A stretch of 64,000 bases of DNA. Source: Tausonia pullulans (Eukaryota > Basidiomycota > Tremellomycetes > Cystofilobasidiales > Mrakiaceae). The DNA lies in the NCBI GenBank assembly GCA_951802195.1, contig OX637624.1, forward strand, positions 1,054,001-1,118,000, in the 5' to 3' direction. A program made the position numbers and the translations under genes. The notes under the pieces were generated by a model. The model worked only from the letters and a program-made list of their open reading frames with translations. It did no database searches and was not told where the DNA came from. How positions within the stretch are numbered: position 1 is the stretch's first letter; every line of letters begins with the position of its first letter. Positions 1 to 11,370 of the stretch are shown one piece after another.

Positions 1-1893
1 AGGCGTGGGACAATTACTACATGGCACGTTCTCTCCTCCCACTCTGGCAACTCGTTCTCCCACTAACGCTGGGCTCATCGACTCCCACAGGTCTTTAAGA
101 AGCTCACGAAGCAGCTGTCGAACCTTCCAGCGCTCGAGCTGCAATATGTCTCACCAAAACTCCTCAAGGTCAACGATCTCGAGCTTGCCGTCCCAGGTGA
201 AGCCTTGTGATGCATCGGCTCCGGCGACAGAAGGCGTGTCGCTGACTCCCCCCCATTCGCAGGCACGTACCGCAGCGGCAAGCCCCTCATCAAGATCTAC
301 AGTTTCTCGCCCAATATCCCCGTCATCACGTCCAAGCAACGTCCGCGACGGCTCTCGCTCAAGGGAAGCGACGGCAAGGACTATCAATTCGTCCTCAAGG
401 GTGTGTGCGAGCCTCCCGCTTCTGTTCGATCTAATGCTGACACCCGCGTGGCTGCCTTCCAGGTCACGAGGATCTTCGACAGGATGAGCGTGTCATGCAG
501 CTCTTCGGTCTCGTAAACACGCTCCTCTCGCACGATCCGGAGTCTTTCAAGCGTCACCTCCACATCCAAAGCTACTCCATCACCCCGCTCGCGCCCAACT
601 CGGGTCTCATCGGATGGGTTCCGGACACCGACACCATGCACGTCCTCATCCGGGACTACCGCGAGAGCCGCAAAATCCTCCTCAACATCGAGCACCGTCT
701 CATCCTCCAGGTATCCGCCCAGCTTGACCTGCTTCCCTGCTCATCCACCTAGTACGGAGTGCTGACGCAGTGTCCTTCCCGCTCAAGATGGCTCCGGACT
801 ACGACTACCTCACTCTGATGCAAAAGGTGGAGGTCTTCGAGTATGCTTTGGAAAACACGACTGGACAGGATCTCTACCGAGTCCTTTGGCTGAAGAGTCG
901 CAACTCGGAGGCTTGGGTCGAGCGCCGGACGACCTATATCCGGTCCCTAGCGGCGACTTCCATGATCGGCTACATTCTCGGACTTGGCGACCGGCATCCG
1001 TCAAACTTGCTACTCGACCGCGTCACCGGCAAGATCGTCCACATCGATTTCGTGAGCCTCGCTTTGATCCCCTTCCCGTCTAGACAGCCTCGCTAACAAG
1101 GCTCGATTGACCCAGGGTGACTGCTTCGAGGTCACGATGCACCGCGACAAATTCCCGGAAAAGATCCCTTTCCGTCTCACGCGGATGCTTACGAACGCAA
1201 TGGAGGTGAAATTCTCGTTCTCTTGTCCTGCATCGCCCAGGCTGGTTCTGACCTTGTCTCCCGCTCGTGTCTCAGATCTGCGGCGCTGGCGGAGCTTATA
1301 CCAAGAGTTGCGTCATCATCATGGAGGTCATGCGGGACAACAAAGAGTCTCTCATGGCTGTCCTCGAGGCTTTCGTCTACGATCCCCTCTTCGCCTGGAA
1401 GCTCGTCGCCCAGACGGGCACGGACACTCAGACTGCTGGACCTGAAGGTGAGTAGATCACGATGGGTGAGGCGAGAAGCCGCGCTGATGGCCCATTTCAC
1501 AGATGATCGAGGAGGGTTCAACCGGAGAAGGGCCGAAGAGAACGAAATGCTTCGAAGTGAGCTTCGGCTAGGATTTGAGCTGATATGGACGGTCGGATCA
1601 CTAACCCCCCTCCCCATTGCCGCAGCGGCCGACGGGCGAGAAGTCCTCAACGAGCACGCCGTCAAGGTCATCAAGCGGATCGAGGACAAGCTCACCGGTA
1701 CCGACTTCAAGGCTGGGCAGGTCCTCAAAACGCCGGAACAGGTCGCGAGGCTCATCGAGCAGGCCCAGAGTCTCGAGAACCTCTGCCAGTGCTTCATCGG
1801 CTGGTGCGCCTGTGAGTCACCTTCAGCCGACCCTGCATTGCATTCCTCCTCGCTATCCATTACTGACGCCTCCTGTCCTCCCCAGTCTGGTAA
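1..1893 (+). CDS. TOR: TOR serine/threonine kinase, C-terminal part (5' end outside window)
   Basis: Phosphatidylinositol-kinase-related protein kinase that controls growth in response to nutrients. Only the end is here: the last residues of the FRB domain (AWDNYY), the whole kinase domain, and the C-terminal FATC domain. Visible motifs are the catalytic loop GLGDRHPSN, the metal-binding segment HIDFGDCF and the FATC end [11 protein letters not shown]. Exons read as <1..23, 91..196, 263..400, 463..710, 788..1051, 1116..1205, 1276..1447, 1503..1556, 1626..1811 and 1886..1893. The first intron here (24..90) needs a GC donor, because no GT donor keeps the frame. The last exon holds only 8 coding bases (the end of Phe, then Trp and the stop). 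Identity is secure from the kinase and FATC motifs. Whether the species has a second TOR paralogue cannot be seen. Confidence 0.96.
24..90 (+). other. GC-AG intron in TOR
   Basis: The exon ends ...TAC TAC ATG and is followed by gcacgt instead of gt. The intron carries a ctaac branch-like site near 62..66 and ends in cacag before GTC TTT AAG. The junction gives AWDNYYM|VFKK, which matches the FRB end of TOR proteins (AWDLYYHVF-type). The next GT (cgttctc, at about 28) puts a stop codon into the following exon. Confidence 0.75.
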
Positions 1894-2846
1894 TCCTGAG
1901 CTGCCATTCTTCTCTGTCTGTCTTGTTCGGATACGACTGCTACGCTTCTGGCCACGATCTTCCGTTGTACGATACCTTCTTTTTTCCATCTTATTTCCTC
2001 TGTTCTTCTTCTTTGCTATTAACCTTTGTTCAGCCTCGCTCAAGTGCTCGGCGACCGCTTCTCGTCCCGCTTCATGAGTGGCCCCGCCCTGAGCGCTCCG
2101 CAGACGAAAGCTGAGCCCGATCACACCCCCGAGGCTGGCTCTGAATTTGCCCGCCTCGAGTTGCCGGATGACGGCGAGAACTATCGCCAGGATGCGCAAA
2201 CGTTCATGATGGGGCCCGAGCCTACGAGCATTGTCGAGGCTTCAGGCACCTCGATCGAAGCTGGGGGACGCGGTCGTCGCCTGGCTTGGTGGCGGCGCAG
2301 GTGGGCAGGGGGACGAACAAGACTGCTAAATTCCACAGGAATGCCTTCGACGAGGGTCGCTCAGGGCGCGTCTAATTGGTCCAGACCAACGCCCATGCCG
2401 ATCGAGTAGGAACAGCAAGTGGTGACAGGATGCGCCCACTTTCTCGTTCCAGCGCGGTACTTCTACTTCACTTTGGACGCGTCTGCGACACTGGCGAGTC
2501 CCCAAAAGGCACTTATCCAGCTGAGTGAGATAGGTTCTTACTGGAGGACGAGGTAGCAGCTCCTGATCCTGGAGGGCATAGGGAACTCGTCGACACGTCC
2601 TTGAGACACCAGCCGAGGTTGGGCTGCGATACTGATCGTTTGCAAGAATGGTCGCGAGCCATTGGACCAGTGGTGGAAGTGAACCCCCAGAGGAAGAGGT
2701 GTAGCTTCATCTTGCTTCGAACAAATGCTTTATGTGATGGGATTGGTGTGAAGGAAATTGCGTAAAGCCAACTCTCCGCAAGTCGGCGGTTCGCTGGGCC
2801 GGGCCATGAGTGCGTACACCAATTACTCAATAGATCATCGATCAAG
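1894..2846. other. Convergent intergenic region, TOR / TOF1
   Basis: About 950 bases between the TOR stop and the stop of the opposite-strand TOF1 gene. It should contain both 3' UTRs. A plus-strand open frame at 2026..2409 has no recognisable domain and no splice or codon pattern that convinces me. I see no RNA gene or repeat. Confidence 0.5.
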
Positions 2847-5800
2847 TCAATCTTCCTCCTCATCATCCTCCGACCACGCCAAGACGACGCGGCGCTTCCC
2901 CGGCTTCTGCGGAGCTTCGAACTCGTCGTCCTCATCCTCGTCGTCTTCATTCTCGTGGTCGCCCTTGCTTCGTGAGCCTCGTGAGCCAGTCTGAGACCCG
3001 CTTGGCTGCACCTCCGACGCTCCAGCTGCCTCTATCTCCTGCTCCTCCTCTCCCCCCTCGACCTCATCGTCTGAATCCACCAGCGCCGGCCTCTTCGTCG
3101 TCCGAGCCACCGGTTTTCGACGGGTCTTTGGCGGCTTGGACGCCTCCTCCACGTCTCCTTCGTCATCCTCTTCCTCCTCGCCCTGTCCCCAATTGTGCTG
3201 GTCCCCATCGCCGTCATCATCCGAGTCGACGATTGGTTGTCGGATAAGGACCTTCTTCTTCGGAGCCGGGACGTCTACCTTCGCCGCAGCTGCCTCAGCA
3301 GCGGCCCTATCTTGCGCCTCGATCTGTGGAGAAGTGAGTAGAGGGAGGTCGTCAGCTCACGAGCTCACGCTACAAGATCCAGTAGGCAAGATACGGACCA
3401 TTGCTCGCTCTCGCGCGAAGAACTTCGCATCCGCCTCGGCGTCGTCGTCCGAGTCCTAGGCATAGGAGCAATAGGTCAGTCTAGTTCGCAAGACCATCAG
3501 CGGCAGAACAAGCGACTCACGTCGATAAACTGGGCGCTCTTGTAGACCATCTCTTCCCTCTGCTTCCTCTTACGCCTCGGCCGCATGTCATCTTCGTCGA
3601 AGCCGTCATCTTCATCGCTCGGCAGAACACCAGGGGGAAGGTCAGGGCGACGTATTCTGGTCGTCTTAGTCGTCTTCGTGCGCTTTCGAGGTCGTCCGTT
3701 AGGAGCGTCGTTCTCGTCGAGGACACCACCTTCGCCGTCCGAAGTTGGGCCACGGCGGACGACGCGTCGGCGGACGCGGTGTTTGCGCTTGAGCTTGTCA
3801 ACGGCCTTTTCCCCGTTGAGCTAGGGAGTTACGGAGATCAGCAAGGAAATCGTGGCGTTATATTAAGGAGGAGCAAAGACTCACGTCCAGAGGCTCCCTG
3901 ATGAATTGCTCGAGGATCCGGGCGTTGGAGGCGAGATCGTCGGGGAAGATGAGTCGTTCGATCTTCCACTGGAACGGCTGGGTCTCTGGTGGAATAATGG
4001 CCAGGTTCAATTTAAGGCGATCCGAGGAGGATCGGGTGATATCGATCGGGTGATATCATCAGCTCACCCTCGGACTCGACAACAAAGTCAAGCAGTCGGA
4101 ACATGAGTTTGAGATGTGGGTCCATCGTTGCAGCCGTGGCACGCGCTTCGTCATCGTAAGAAATGACTGATCATCGAAAGTCACCCTTTCAGTCTTGATC
4201 TCGTCATAAGAGGCTGAAGGGGACTCACTGTAGTCCTCAAACTTTGCGAGCGCCTCGGCCGAGGGCTGCTGACTCCGTCCGGCCGCCCTGGCGCGGATCT
4301 GCTCGTCCGTCTCGTCCTCGACGGGGATGTCTTCGGGAATCACGCCGTCCGTGTTGAGGATAACCTCCTCTCTGGCAGCCGCGAGGTCCTTGAGAATCTA
4401 AGAAGAGCGATGGCAAAAGCAGTGGATAGGGTCAACCACGGCGGCACGGCGGATGATCCGAGTCGCCGTTCCTCTCACCCCAATGGTCCAGGTGACAAGC
4501 CCCATCTTGCCGCTCTCGCAGAGCGTGGCAACCGCGATACCGAGCTGCTGCGTGAGCGTGAGGCTCTGGTCCTTGATCTGGACATCGCCTGGGATTTTGG
4601 GCTGCTCAACGATAACCCAGATGTCAGTCACGAAACCGCTGCTGAGCCTAGATGGACGCCTCGGACCATTCACCTTCTTGGGATCCTTCGACCTGCCCTC
4701 ACCATCGTCGCTACTTTCGCCCTGCTCCGGTGCCCAGCTTGAGAATTTCTTCCACTCGTTCCGGTTCTTCGGAAAGAATGCCTCGACGAGGAGGAACGGC
4801 GTCTCCTGGACCGCCTTGAAGAACTTGCGGAGCACAAAGTTGATAAGCGCCAGGAGATCCTTCGACGCCGAGTCCTTGGGCAGGGCGAGCTGGTTGTCGA
4901 GGATTCGCTGGAAAAGCTCAAGCGTGGAGACCTTGAAGAAGAGACCCTCGGCTTTGACTTTGACGGCTTGGCGGTGGAGGAGACCGACGATCCGCTTGAG
5001 CTGCTCGGGGGAGTCGAATTCCTTGAAGCGCTCGAGGTACGTGAGGAGGGTCCGGAGTATGTCCTCGTGCGCGAAACGCTGAGAACACGAGTATCAATCA
5101 ACTACCGTATGAGGTTTCGATGATCTGGATCAATAACGAACCGTCTCAAAGCTGGCGAACGCAAAGGCATGCTCCGAGTATCCAACAGTACCCCGGTCGG
5201 CCTCCCCGTCATCGTCGTCCTCGTCCTGAGGGTCCAAAGATTGGCCCAGAGCGGCTAGTCGACGGCGGATCGTATGAGCTAGAGTTGCTCTGACCCAGGA
5301 TTTCTCGTGGGCGTACCTTTCTTTCGCCGAGCCCGCTTGGCCTTGCGTTTGCGGACGTACATGTACGCGTTGGTCTTTGAGTACTTCTCGAGCATGCGCA
5401 AGAGGACGTAGGCCAGGTGGACGACTGCATCGAGGTACCTGTAGACGTGCATGCAAGACAAGCGATTAAGGTTTGGATCTGACGAAGCCAGGAGTGGAAG
5501 TGACGCACGCCACCGACTGGTCCTTGAATTTTGCGACGAGGTCGTGCGCCAGGTCGAGGATGTCTCCGTTGTAGTAGATCTGATTCTGCAGGATCTCGGC
5601 TACTTCAAGGGCCTCCTCTTCCTTGCTGGCTGCCATGGTGTCGATGAGGAGCAGCTGAGTTTGGGCTTGTCAGTTGTGAACAAACCCATGAGCCAAGAAC
5701 GAGCCGTGAACGCACGCATTGGGTGAAGCACTTTATGCCTGCTTGGAGCTCCGTCCAGCCGACGGGCTACGCGGGAGGAATATTAGCCTCTATAGCATCG

Positions 5801-7851
5801 CCCACTACTACGTGCTCGCCGAAAGTGGACATACCCGGTCGTCCATGACGATTCGCATTCGGGAGACGACCCACTTGATCGAATCAATTTCTGTAAACTC
5901 GGCAATGTAGCCGAAGTCCCACTCCGACTTGGTCTCCGCTGGTGCCCGCTCGCGGGATAAAGTAAAAAACTCGATGAAGAACGTCGCGATGTACAGGGCC
6001 CGCAGATTGTCGGTTTCGCGTATTTTGGGGCGCTCCATCCGTATATCCTTAAGGATCGACTGGAAGAAGGCTGGAGAGGAGGCTGGTATGAGGGAATGGC
6101 CTTGCCAAGAAATGTGAACAGCACTGCTCACTGTTGAACGCTGCTTCGAGGAAGTTCTTGGCGAACGCCCGTAAAATGGTCAATGCCTCGGGCTCGAGGG
6201 TAAAGTGGCTCGCGAGGTCATCCTAGGAGAACGGTCATTCGCACGTCAGTGCCTAAGGACAGTCACCCTGCTCCTGTGGGTGGCTCGACCCACCATCTTG
6301 CGGGCCTTCTTGAAGATACGGCCGCGCTTCTTTCCACGATCCATGAGGTCATTCGTGTTTCCGACAACTCCGTTGGCGTGATGAATGACAGCCCGCTTCG
6401 TTCCGGTCTTGCCAGCGTGCACAGACACCGTGGCACCGAAACGGGAGTGCCTCGAAGGTGCGTGCCGCCTGGAAGCCTGCGTGAGAAGCTCTTCTTGGTC
6501 AAGCAGAGAGGAGAGCGTATCGTTTGCGGCCTGCGGTCGAGCAATTAAGAGGATCATTAGAAAAGCCTGCAAGCTACGTCGGGAAAGGAGGCGCACCGTT
6601 CGCTGGTCTTTGGTCAGCTCTGCCGCAGAAACGCCTCGGAAAATAAGGTGGAGGATGTCAAGAACGAGGACATTGAAAGGGTTGAGATCTCTTGAAAGGG
6701 AAGATGAAGAGAGGGTGAGGATGAGTGAAAGGAAATGGGAAGATTCCAGCTGGCCGATGAGGGTAGACTGGGCACCGAGTCGTCGTCAGTGGAAGCTGGT
6801 AGAAAAAGACAGCGGGCAAGGAACGAACCTGGAGTGAAGACTTTTCGAGATTGTCGGCGCTCGCGTAAGTTGACGCGGTCTGATCCTTAATGGCCAGGAG
6901 GTTCCGGATGAGGTGAAGGATGAGGGAGACGATGCGATCCTCCTTCTCGCTCCTCTCTCTGCGTGACGTGACATCTTTCAGTGGTCCAGCCACCAGAAGG
7001 GAGAAGTTTCAAACTCACCCTGTCGGCTTGACGAGACACGGCAGCAGCAGAGCCATGAGCTTGTCGAGCATAACGCCTGACCGGAGAATCGTCGCCTTGT
7101 ACTCGAGCTGGGCATGGAGAAGTGACGAGTAGTCTGTGTTTACAGGAGGCTCGTCCTCCAGCTCCTTGAGCTCGGCCGCGACGTCGATCGGCCAGGTCAT
7201 GGCGGCGAGTAGATCGGCTGTGGGCGCGACGCGTCAGTTATGACCTCGACGCATCCAACCTGATGGCCGTCCGAGAAAGCAAAGGCGCGGTACGTACTAG
7301 CCATGAGCCCAACCTTGTAGCCCCAGCTGCCCCGCTCGCTGACCTCCTCGACAATGTCAACGAGATCCCTGATGGCGCCGATGCGGGCAAAGACGCGAGC
7401 GACCGAGCGTTCATCGTCGGTGTCGTCCTTGCGCCAGAGCTTCTTGAGGTCCCGCAGGCAGCCCATGATCGAGTCTCCTGGGCGGTACACTTTCTTGATA
7501 GAACTTGTCTCTTCATCCTCGACGTCCTGTAAGGGGAGGGGGTGAGGTAGTAGAGTTAGGGGTGCATGGCAGTTGCAGCGGAGGTCGACGCGTACCTCCC
7601 AGCCTAGAACGGACGAGGACGGATCTCGTCAGCGGCCGTGTCGCTTCCTTCTCGCAAGAAATTGGCCCACCTCCAAGAGCAGCCACAATGTTCGTGGCGA
7701 CAGGCATGAATATCTTCTGACGGTCGGACTCCTCCGGCTCCTCGCCGCCCGATTCATCGTCACCGAAACCGGCGAGCCTCGCCTGATGTCGCTGGCGCTC
7801 CTGCTCCTCCTCGAGGCCGTAGCCTCCCATCATCATGTCGTCGTCGTCCAT
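2847..7851 (-). CDS. TOF1: Tof1/Swi1 (Timeless family) replication fork protection protein
   Basis: Nuclear subunit of the fork protection complex (Tof1-Csm3 in budding yeast, Swi1-Swi3 in fission yeast, Timeless-Tipin in animals), which stabilises stalled forks and supports the S-phase checkpoint. The Timeless N-terminal domain is clear: the blocks CLRDLKKLWRKDD, ARIGAIRDLVDIVEE, LLLPCLVKPTG, AFAKNFLEAAFN and RALYIATFFIEFF are joined across short introns. The middle is helical. The C-terminal third is acidic and basic low-complexity sequence (for example LVDSDDEVEGGEEE) and ends DDEEED. More than a dozen exons give a protein of well over 1,200 residues, within the usual size. The start is MDDDDMMMGGYG. 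The gene is divergent from the DUF952 gene, with 208 bases between start codons. Confidence 0.92.
4030..4057. repeat. 14-bp tandem duplication in a TOF1 intron
   Basis: Two perfect adjacent copies of gatcgggtgatatc. In the TOF1 reading they lie inside an intron just after the donor that follows LLDFVVESE, so the protein is not affected. It looks like a recent slippage or duplication event. Confidence 0.8.
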
Positions 7852-8059
7852 TTTGGGAGAAACGGGGGATGAGGAAAGATGGGATGAAAGGCCGATCTCC
7901 AAAGGGGCGGAGATCGTTGATCGTGGTGGTTGAGGGATCGACTCAGTGAACGCGTCCGTCGCGTCCTCGCTCGCGTTGACGCGTGTCTCGCTCGGGCCAC
8001 TAGGGGGAATTGAGAGCAGGAGACATCTCACCCTCAACCTCCACCAGCGAAAAACACCA

Positions 8060-8660
8060 ATGTCGACCCCGTCCGAAGCCTGCACCACGCTTTACAAGAT
8101 CCTCACCGAAGAGGAGCACGAACACATCTGGAACCCAGTCCCGGTCCCTGGCGACTACTGGCTCGGCACGGAGGTGCGCCACTGAATGGCTGGCCACGAG
8201 AGTCGAGATTCATGCATGGGGTCATTGACCACCTCCTTGACTGTCCCCTTGGCAGCTCGACCAGAAGGACGGTGAGCGATGAGCCCTTGAATGCTGAAAG
8301 CCGGACGCTGAACGCGTCACTCCTATCTTCCAGGCTTCATTCACTCTTCGACCTCCGCCCAGGTTTGTTCATTTTATAGTCACTAGCCACACCTTTCTAC
8401 TCAGACTGAGGTGTCTTCTCTCTTACCAGCTCCGCGCCACCCTCGGCCGCTACTTCAAGGACCACGACAAGCTCTACCTCCTCTCCATTCCGCGCTCGAT
8501 CGAGCGCGTGGAGAAGACGCTCAAGTTCGACCTCGCGCCATCCGTTGGCGAGTACTTTGGCCACCTCTACGAGGGCATCGACCTCGCTCAGGAGGTCACG
8601 GAGAAGAAGGTCATTCGCAAGGTTGACGGGGAGTGGCAGCTTGCGGAGCTCGTCTTTTAA
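8060..8660 (+). CDS. DUF952 family small protein
   Basis: Exons 8060..8173, 8256..8271 (only 16 nt), 8334..8362 (29 nt) and 8430..8660 give a 129-residue protein beginning MSTPSEACTTLYKILTEEEH. The family signature is present: YKILT near the start, DGFIHSSTSAQL in the middle (the DGFIHLS block of DUF952), a LYLLSI strand, and FGHLYEGID near the end. DUF952 proteins are single-domain, conserved from bacteria to eukaryotes, and have no established function. All four junctions keep the frame and have GT/AG ends. The gene shares a short divergent promoter with TOF1. Family assignment is firm; function is unknown. Confidence 0.88.
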
Positions 8661-8812
8661 AATGTGAGTTCGTCCGTGGTGCACGCGTCGACGACTCATC
8701 TGCGGGTGCTAACGGTAGTTTTCCCTTGTCTAGATTGATCCAACCTAAATGATAACATATATCTGCCCTGATTCACCTGCGCGACCATCAGTAAAGACTC
8801 ATGAGGAGCGTT

Positions 8813-9877
8813 TCAAGACGATGGAGCTCTCTGGCTACGGCGACAGCGTCCGCCGCGACCTTCGCCGAGTCCTGTCGGATCCAACCGGCTGGGCAGGTGT
8901 TTGGTGGCAGGGGGCAGATTGGGCACTGTGAGAAAGACAAGGGAGTCAGCTTGGGTATATGGCGCAGGCTGCGAGCAGGCACTCGCAATGACCGTCTCGA
9001 CGAGCTTCTCCAGCTCGCCACGACCCATCTTCAGACCCCTCTTCGTCATCACAAGCCATTCATCCCACCAACGCCCGTGTCTCTCTCTGAGAACGATCAG
9101 ACAGAGTCAGGCGCACCCGAGCAAGCACGCCAGCCGAGCCGTCACGCACCCACTCAACCGACACTCTCTCCAAACATCCCGCTCTCTCCTGGCCAGCTCC
9201 CTCTCCTTTATAAGCGCAGCAGTCTCCCTTTTCCATATCGTGTGCTCAGCGCGCTGGACGTTGAGCTCCCGTTCACTGAGCGCCGTTGAGCGGGCAGCAT
9301 ACATCTCGGACAAGAGGTTGACCGCAAGCTGCTGAGGTTTGAGGAGGAAGGCCGCCTGATGTTGGCTGTCAACGTTGGAGAGTCAGTATCTCATTCATTG
9401 AGCGAGATAAAGGTTCGAAAATGACAGATGGGCTGACAGATCGTGTGTGTCCGAGCGAGCCAATACCGCATTGAGCGAGGCGACGAGAGAGTTCAAAGCC
9501 TGCGACGCGTCTGCGTGAGGCGACGACGACCCACCGCCCTGAAAGATTATGGATGCCGGGGGAGGGGAAGGAGGGAACACGATAGTAGTAGTTACTGGCG
9601 ACGATGGTGGCGAAGCGTTGGTCCCGATCAAGCCTGAGCGGAGCGGGCTAGAATTCGGCGGGATAGCAACAAGGAGAGCAACGAGCGAGAGCGTGACGGA
9701 TAGAATGACAAGGACTGTTATTAGAGTTTCAATCAGTCCCCCTGTTGTCAAAGTGTTTATACAGGGAGAGACAGACGGGTGGTGGTGTCGTTCGAGGCGC
9801 GCACCCAGAGCGCGGGCGAGCGGGAACGGTGGTGAATTCGGTCCGACATGGAGGTTGAGGGGAGGGAACAAAGGCAA
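8813..9877 (-). CDS. Unrecognised single-pass membrane protein with coiled-coil segment
   Basis: I do not recognise this protein. Exons 9805..9877, 9438..9741, 9165..9365 and 8813..9086 join in frame to 283 codons. The 9438 donor (gtcagc) is weak. From the N terminus: a short Pro-rich head, one strong membrane segment (TLITVLVILSVTLSLVALLV, about residues 31-50), a Ser/Pro/Gly-rich stretch, then a charged helix likely to form a coiled coil (ERELNVQRAEHTIWKRET... ERELARRERDVWREER). A WWDEWLV motif and an amphipathic segment (RGELEKLVETVIASA) follow, then a disordered basic tail. The layout suggests a membrane-anchored scaffold or tether, but that is inference. It lies just downstream of MIC12 on the same strand, and its stop is 152 bases from the convergent DUF952 stop. 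Confidence 0.55.
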
Positions 9878-10165
9878 GGGCGATTCGATGAGGTGACTAG
9901 AGGAAGATGAGAGAACAAAGACACGAATGGCGGAGTTGCCACAGCTCAGGGGGTCTGCCGGATCGGAACTTCTGAAGAGGTGTCTCCGTCAAGGAGAGGA
10001 CCGATAATGAAAGCCCTGCCAGCGAAAGCTGGAAAGTTCTCAGTCTCCAGAGTGGAAGACACAGCCGAAGACAGGCCTAGTTGAATGCGAAGAGAGTATT
10101 TATCTAACTTCCTCTCACGCGCTACTAATCACGCCTGAGACTCATTTCTTTTCCGGCTTGGAAGA

Positions 10166-10791
10166 TCACCGGCTCTGCAGGACAGGCTTCGCCTGTACCT
10201 CGTCCACCCGAAGCGGCTCCCCTCCAACAATGACAGGCACATCGCTCACAGTCGTCCCAGCCTGCTTCACCGCCCCCTCCCCAGCATTCCCTACGAGCTC
10301 TTGAAGTTTCTTGATTCCCTTCGTCACGCCCACCGCGGCATCCTCGACGAGCGCGCCGACTTTGATGCCCTGGATGGCGTGGACCGTGCGCGTGAGATCA
10401 GCGTTCCACCGGGCCTTGACTTCGCGGGCGAAGCCTGAGGGGGGTGCGAAACGGGATGCGGAGGGAAGGGGGAGGGGGTCTGAGATGTGGGTTGCCGTGG
10501 AGCCGATACTGGAGTGGTTGAAACGCGGGTGATGAGGGGATAGTCTGGCTGGAAAGAGGAGAGCAACAAGACGTACGAATTGGTGAGACGGGCAGTCCGG
10601 GAGCGGATATCGGAGGAGAGTGAATAATAGAGCATGGCACCCTGAGCAGATAGATGGGACGAGGGACCGAGACAGGCAACCACAGGTCAATGCGGGCTCG
10701 GATGGCGAGGTCGTCCGAGGAAGGCTGCAAGAGAGGATGGTCTCACGGCGGCCACTCCGGCAGTCGTTGCGAATAGGCGCTGAGCGACCAT
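10166..10791 (-). CDS. MIC12: MICOS complex subunit Mic12-like protein
   Basis: Exons 10747..10791, 10577..10641 and 10166..10508 join exactly to a 150-residue protein. The N terminus MVAQRLFATTAGVAAG AMLYYSLSSDI is a single hydrophobic helix (about residues 4-21) followed by IRSRTARLTNS. The C-terminal half has a helical region beginning FAREVKARWNADLTRTVHAI. This layout (short N-terminal membrane anchor, then a KxxWN-type helix) is that of Mic12/Aim5, a small inner-membrane subunit of the MICOS complex that shapes mitochondrial cristae. Family members are very divergent, so assignment rests on layout and the WN helix more than on identity. The gene is easily missed because its first two exons are short. 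Confidence 0.6.
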
Positions 10792-11079
10792 GGTTCCGAA
10801 GGAGAAGCGGGAGAGGCAGAGAGAACGAGATGGGCGAAAGAGAGGACGAAGGGGCCAAAGACGAGGCGAAGATGGACGTTGGAAAGGAACCCAGAAGGCG
10901 AAGGGGCGGTGAAGTGAGCCTTGAGCTGGCGGTCTTCGTACCGGCTCGCCGCCGATACGGGATGATTGGACAACGGGACGAGTGAACGGTCTGGAATAGA
11001 CATAGAGCTAGAATTCTCTCTCCCAAGAGCCATCTGATCGTCCTGCCTTGCCTTCTCGCCGCACACTTAGCCAGCACAC

Positions 11080-11370
11080 TCAGCCACCGCTGACAGGAGG
11101 CAGGACCGCAACGGTATCGCCTGGCACTAGGGTGAGCGTCGCGACGGCCTCGTCATCCACCATCTCCTCGTTGACCGCCCAGTTGGACGTCTCGAGGACG
11201 GGTCTGAGGCGAGGGTATCGCTCGACGAGAAGCTTGCTGAGAGCCTCGAGGGTCGAGGGCGTAACATCCGAGGGAGGGAGGGAGAGGGAGTTGACGGAAG
11301 TAGCGCTTGCCGCTGAGGCGAAGAAGAGGACGGTGAAGGGCCGGGCTGAGGCAGCTTTCGAGGACGACAT
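11080..11370 (-). CDS. MOCS2A: Molybdopterin synthase sulfur carrier (small) subunit, MoaD/MOCS2A type
   Basis: Intronless gene for 96 residues. The body FTVLFFASAASATSVNSLSLP ... TLEALSKLLVERYP ... NWAVNEEMVDDEA ... LVPGDTVAVLPPVSGG is a ubiquitin-like beta-grasp protein of the MoaD family. It ends in the diagnostic Gly-Gly that is converted to a thiocarboxylate and donates sulfur to make molybdopterin, the cofactor of nitrate reductase, sulfite oxidase and xanthine dehydrogenase. The expected LxPGDxVAxxPPxSGG block is complete. The start is the ATG before SSSKAASARPF; the open frame extends upstream but without family similarity. Confidence 0.92.
   Translation of the reverse strand: MSSSKAASARPFTVLFFASAASATSVNSLSLPPSDVTPSTLEALSKLLVERYPRLRPVLETSNWAVNEEMVDDEAVATLTLVPGDTVAVLPPVSGG

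Noticed and set aside
1189-2199. 336-codon minus-strand open frame opposite TOR
   Set aside because: Antisense shadow of the TOR exons and introns; no recognisable domain.
10545-10576. A 32-nt intron in MIC12 (acceptor gccag)
   Set aside because: Too short for splicing here; the acceptor at 10509 gives a 68-nt intron with a branch-like site and the same frame.
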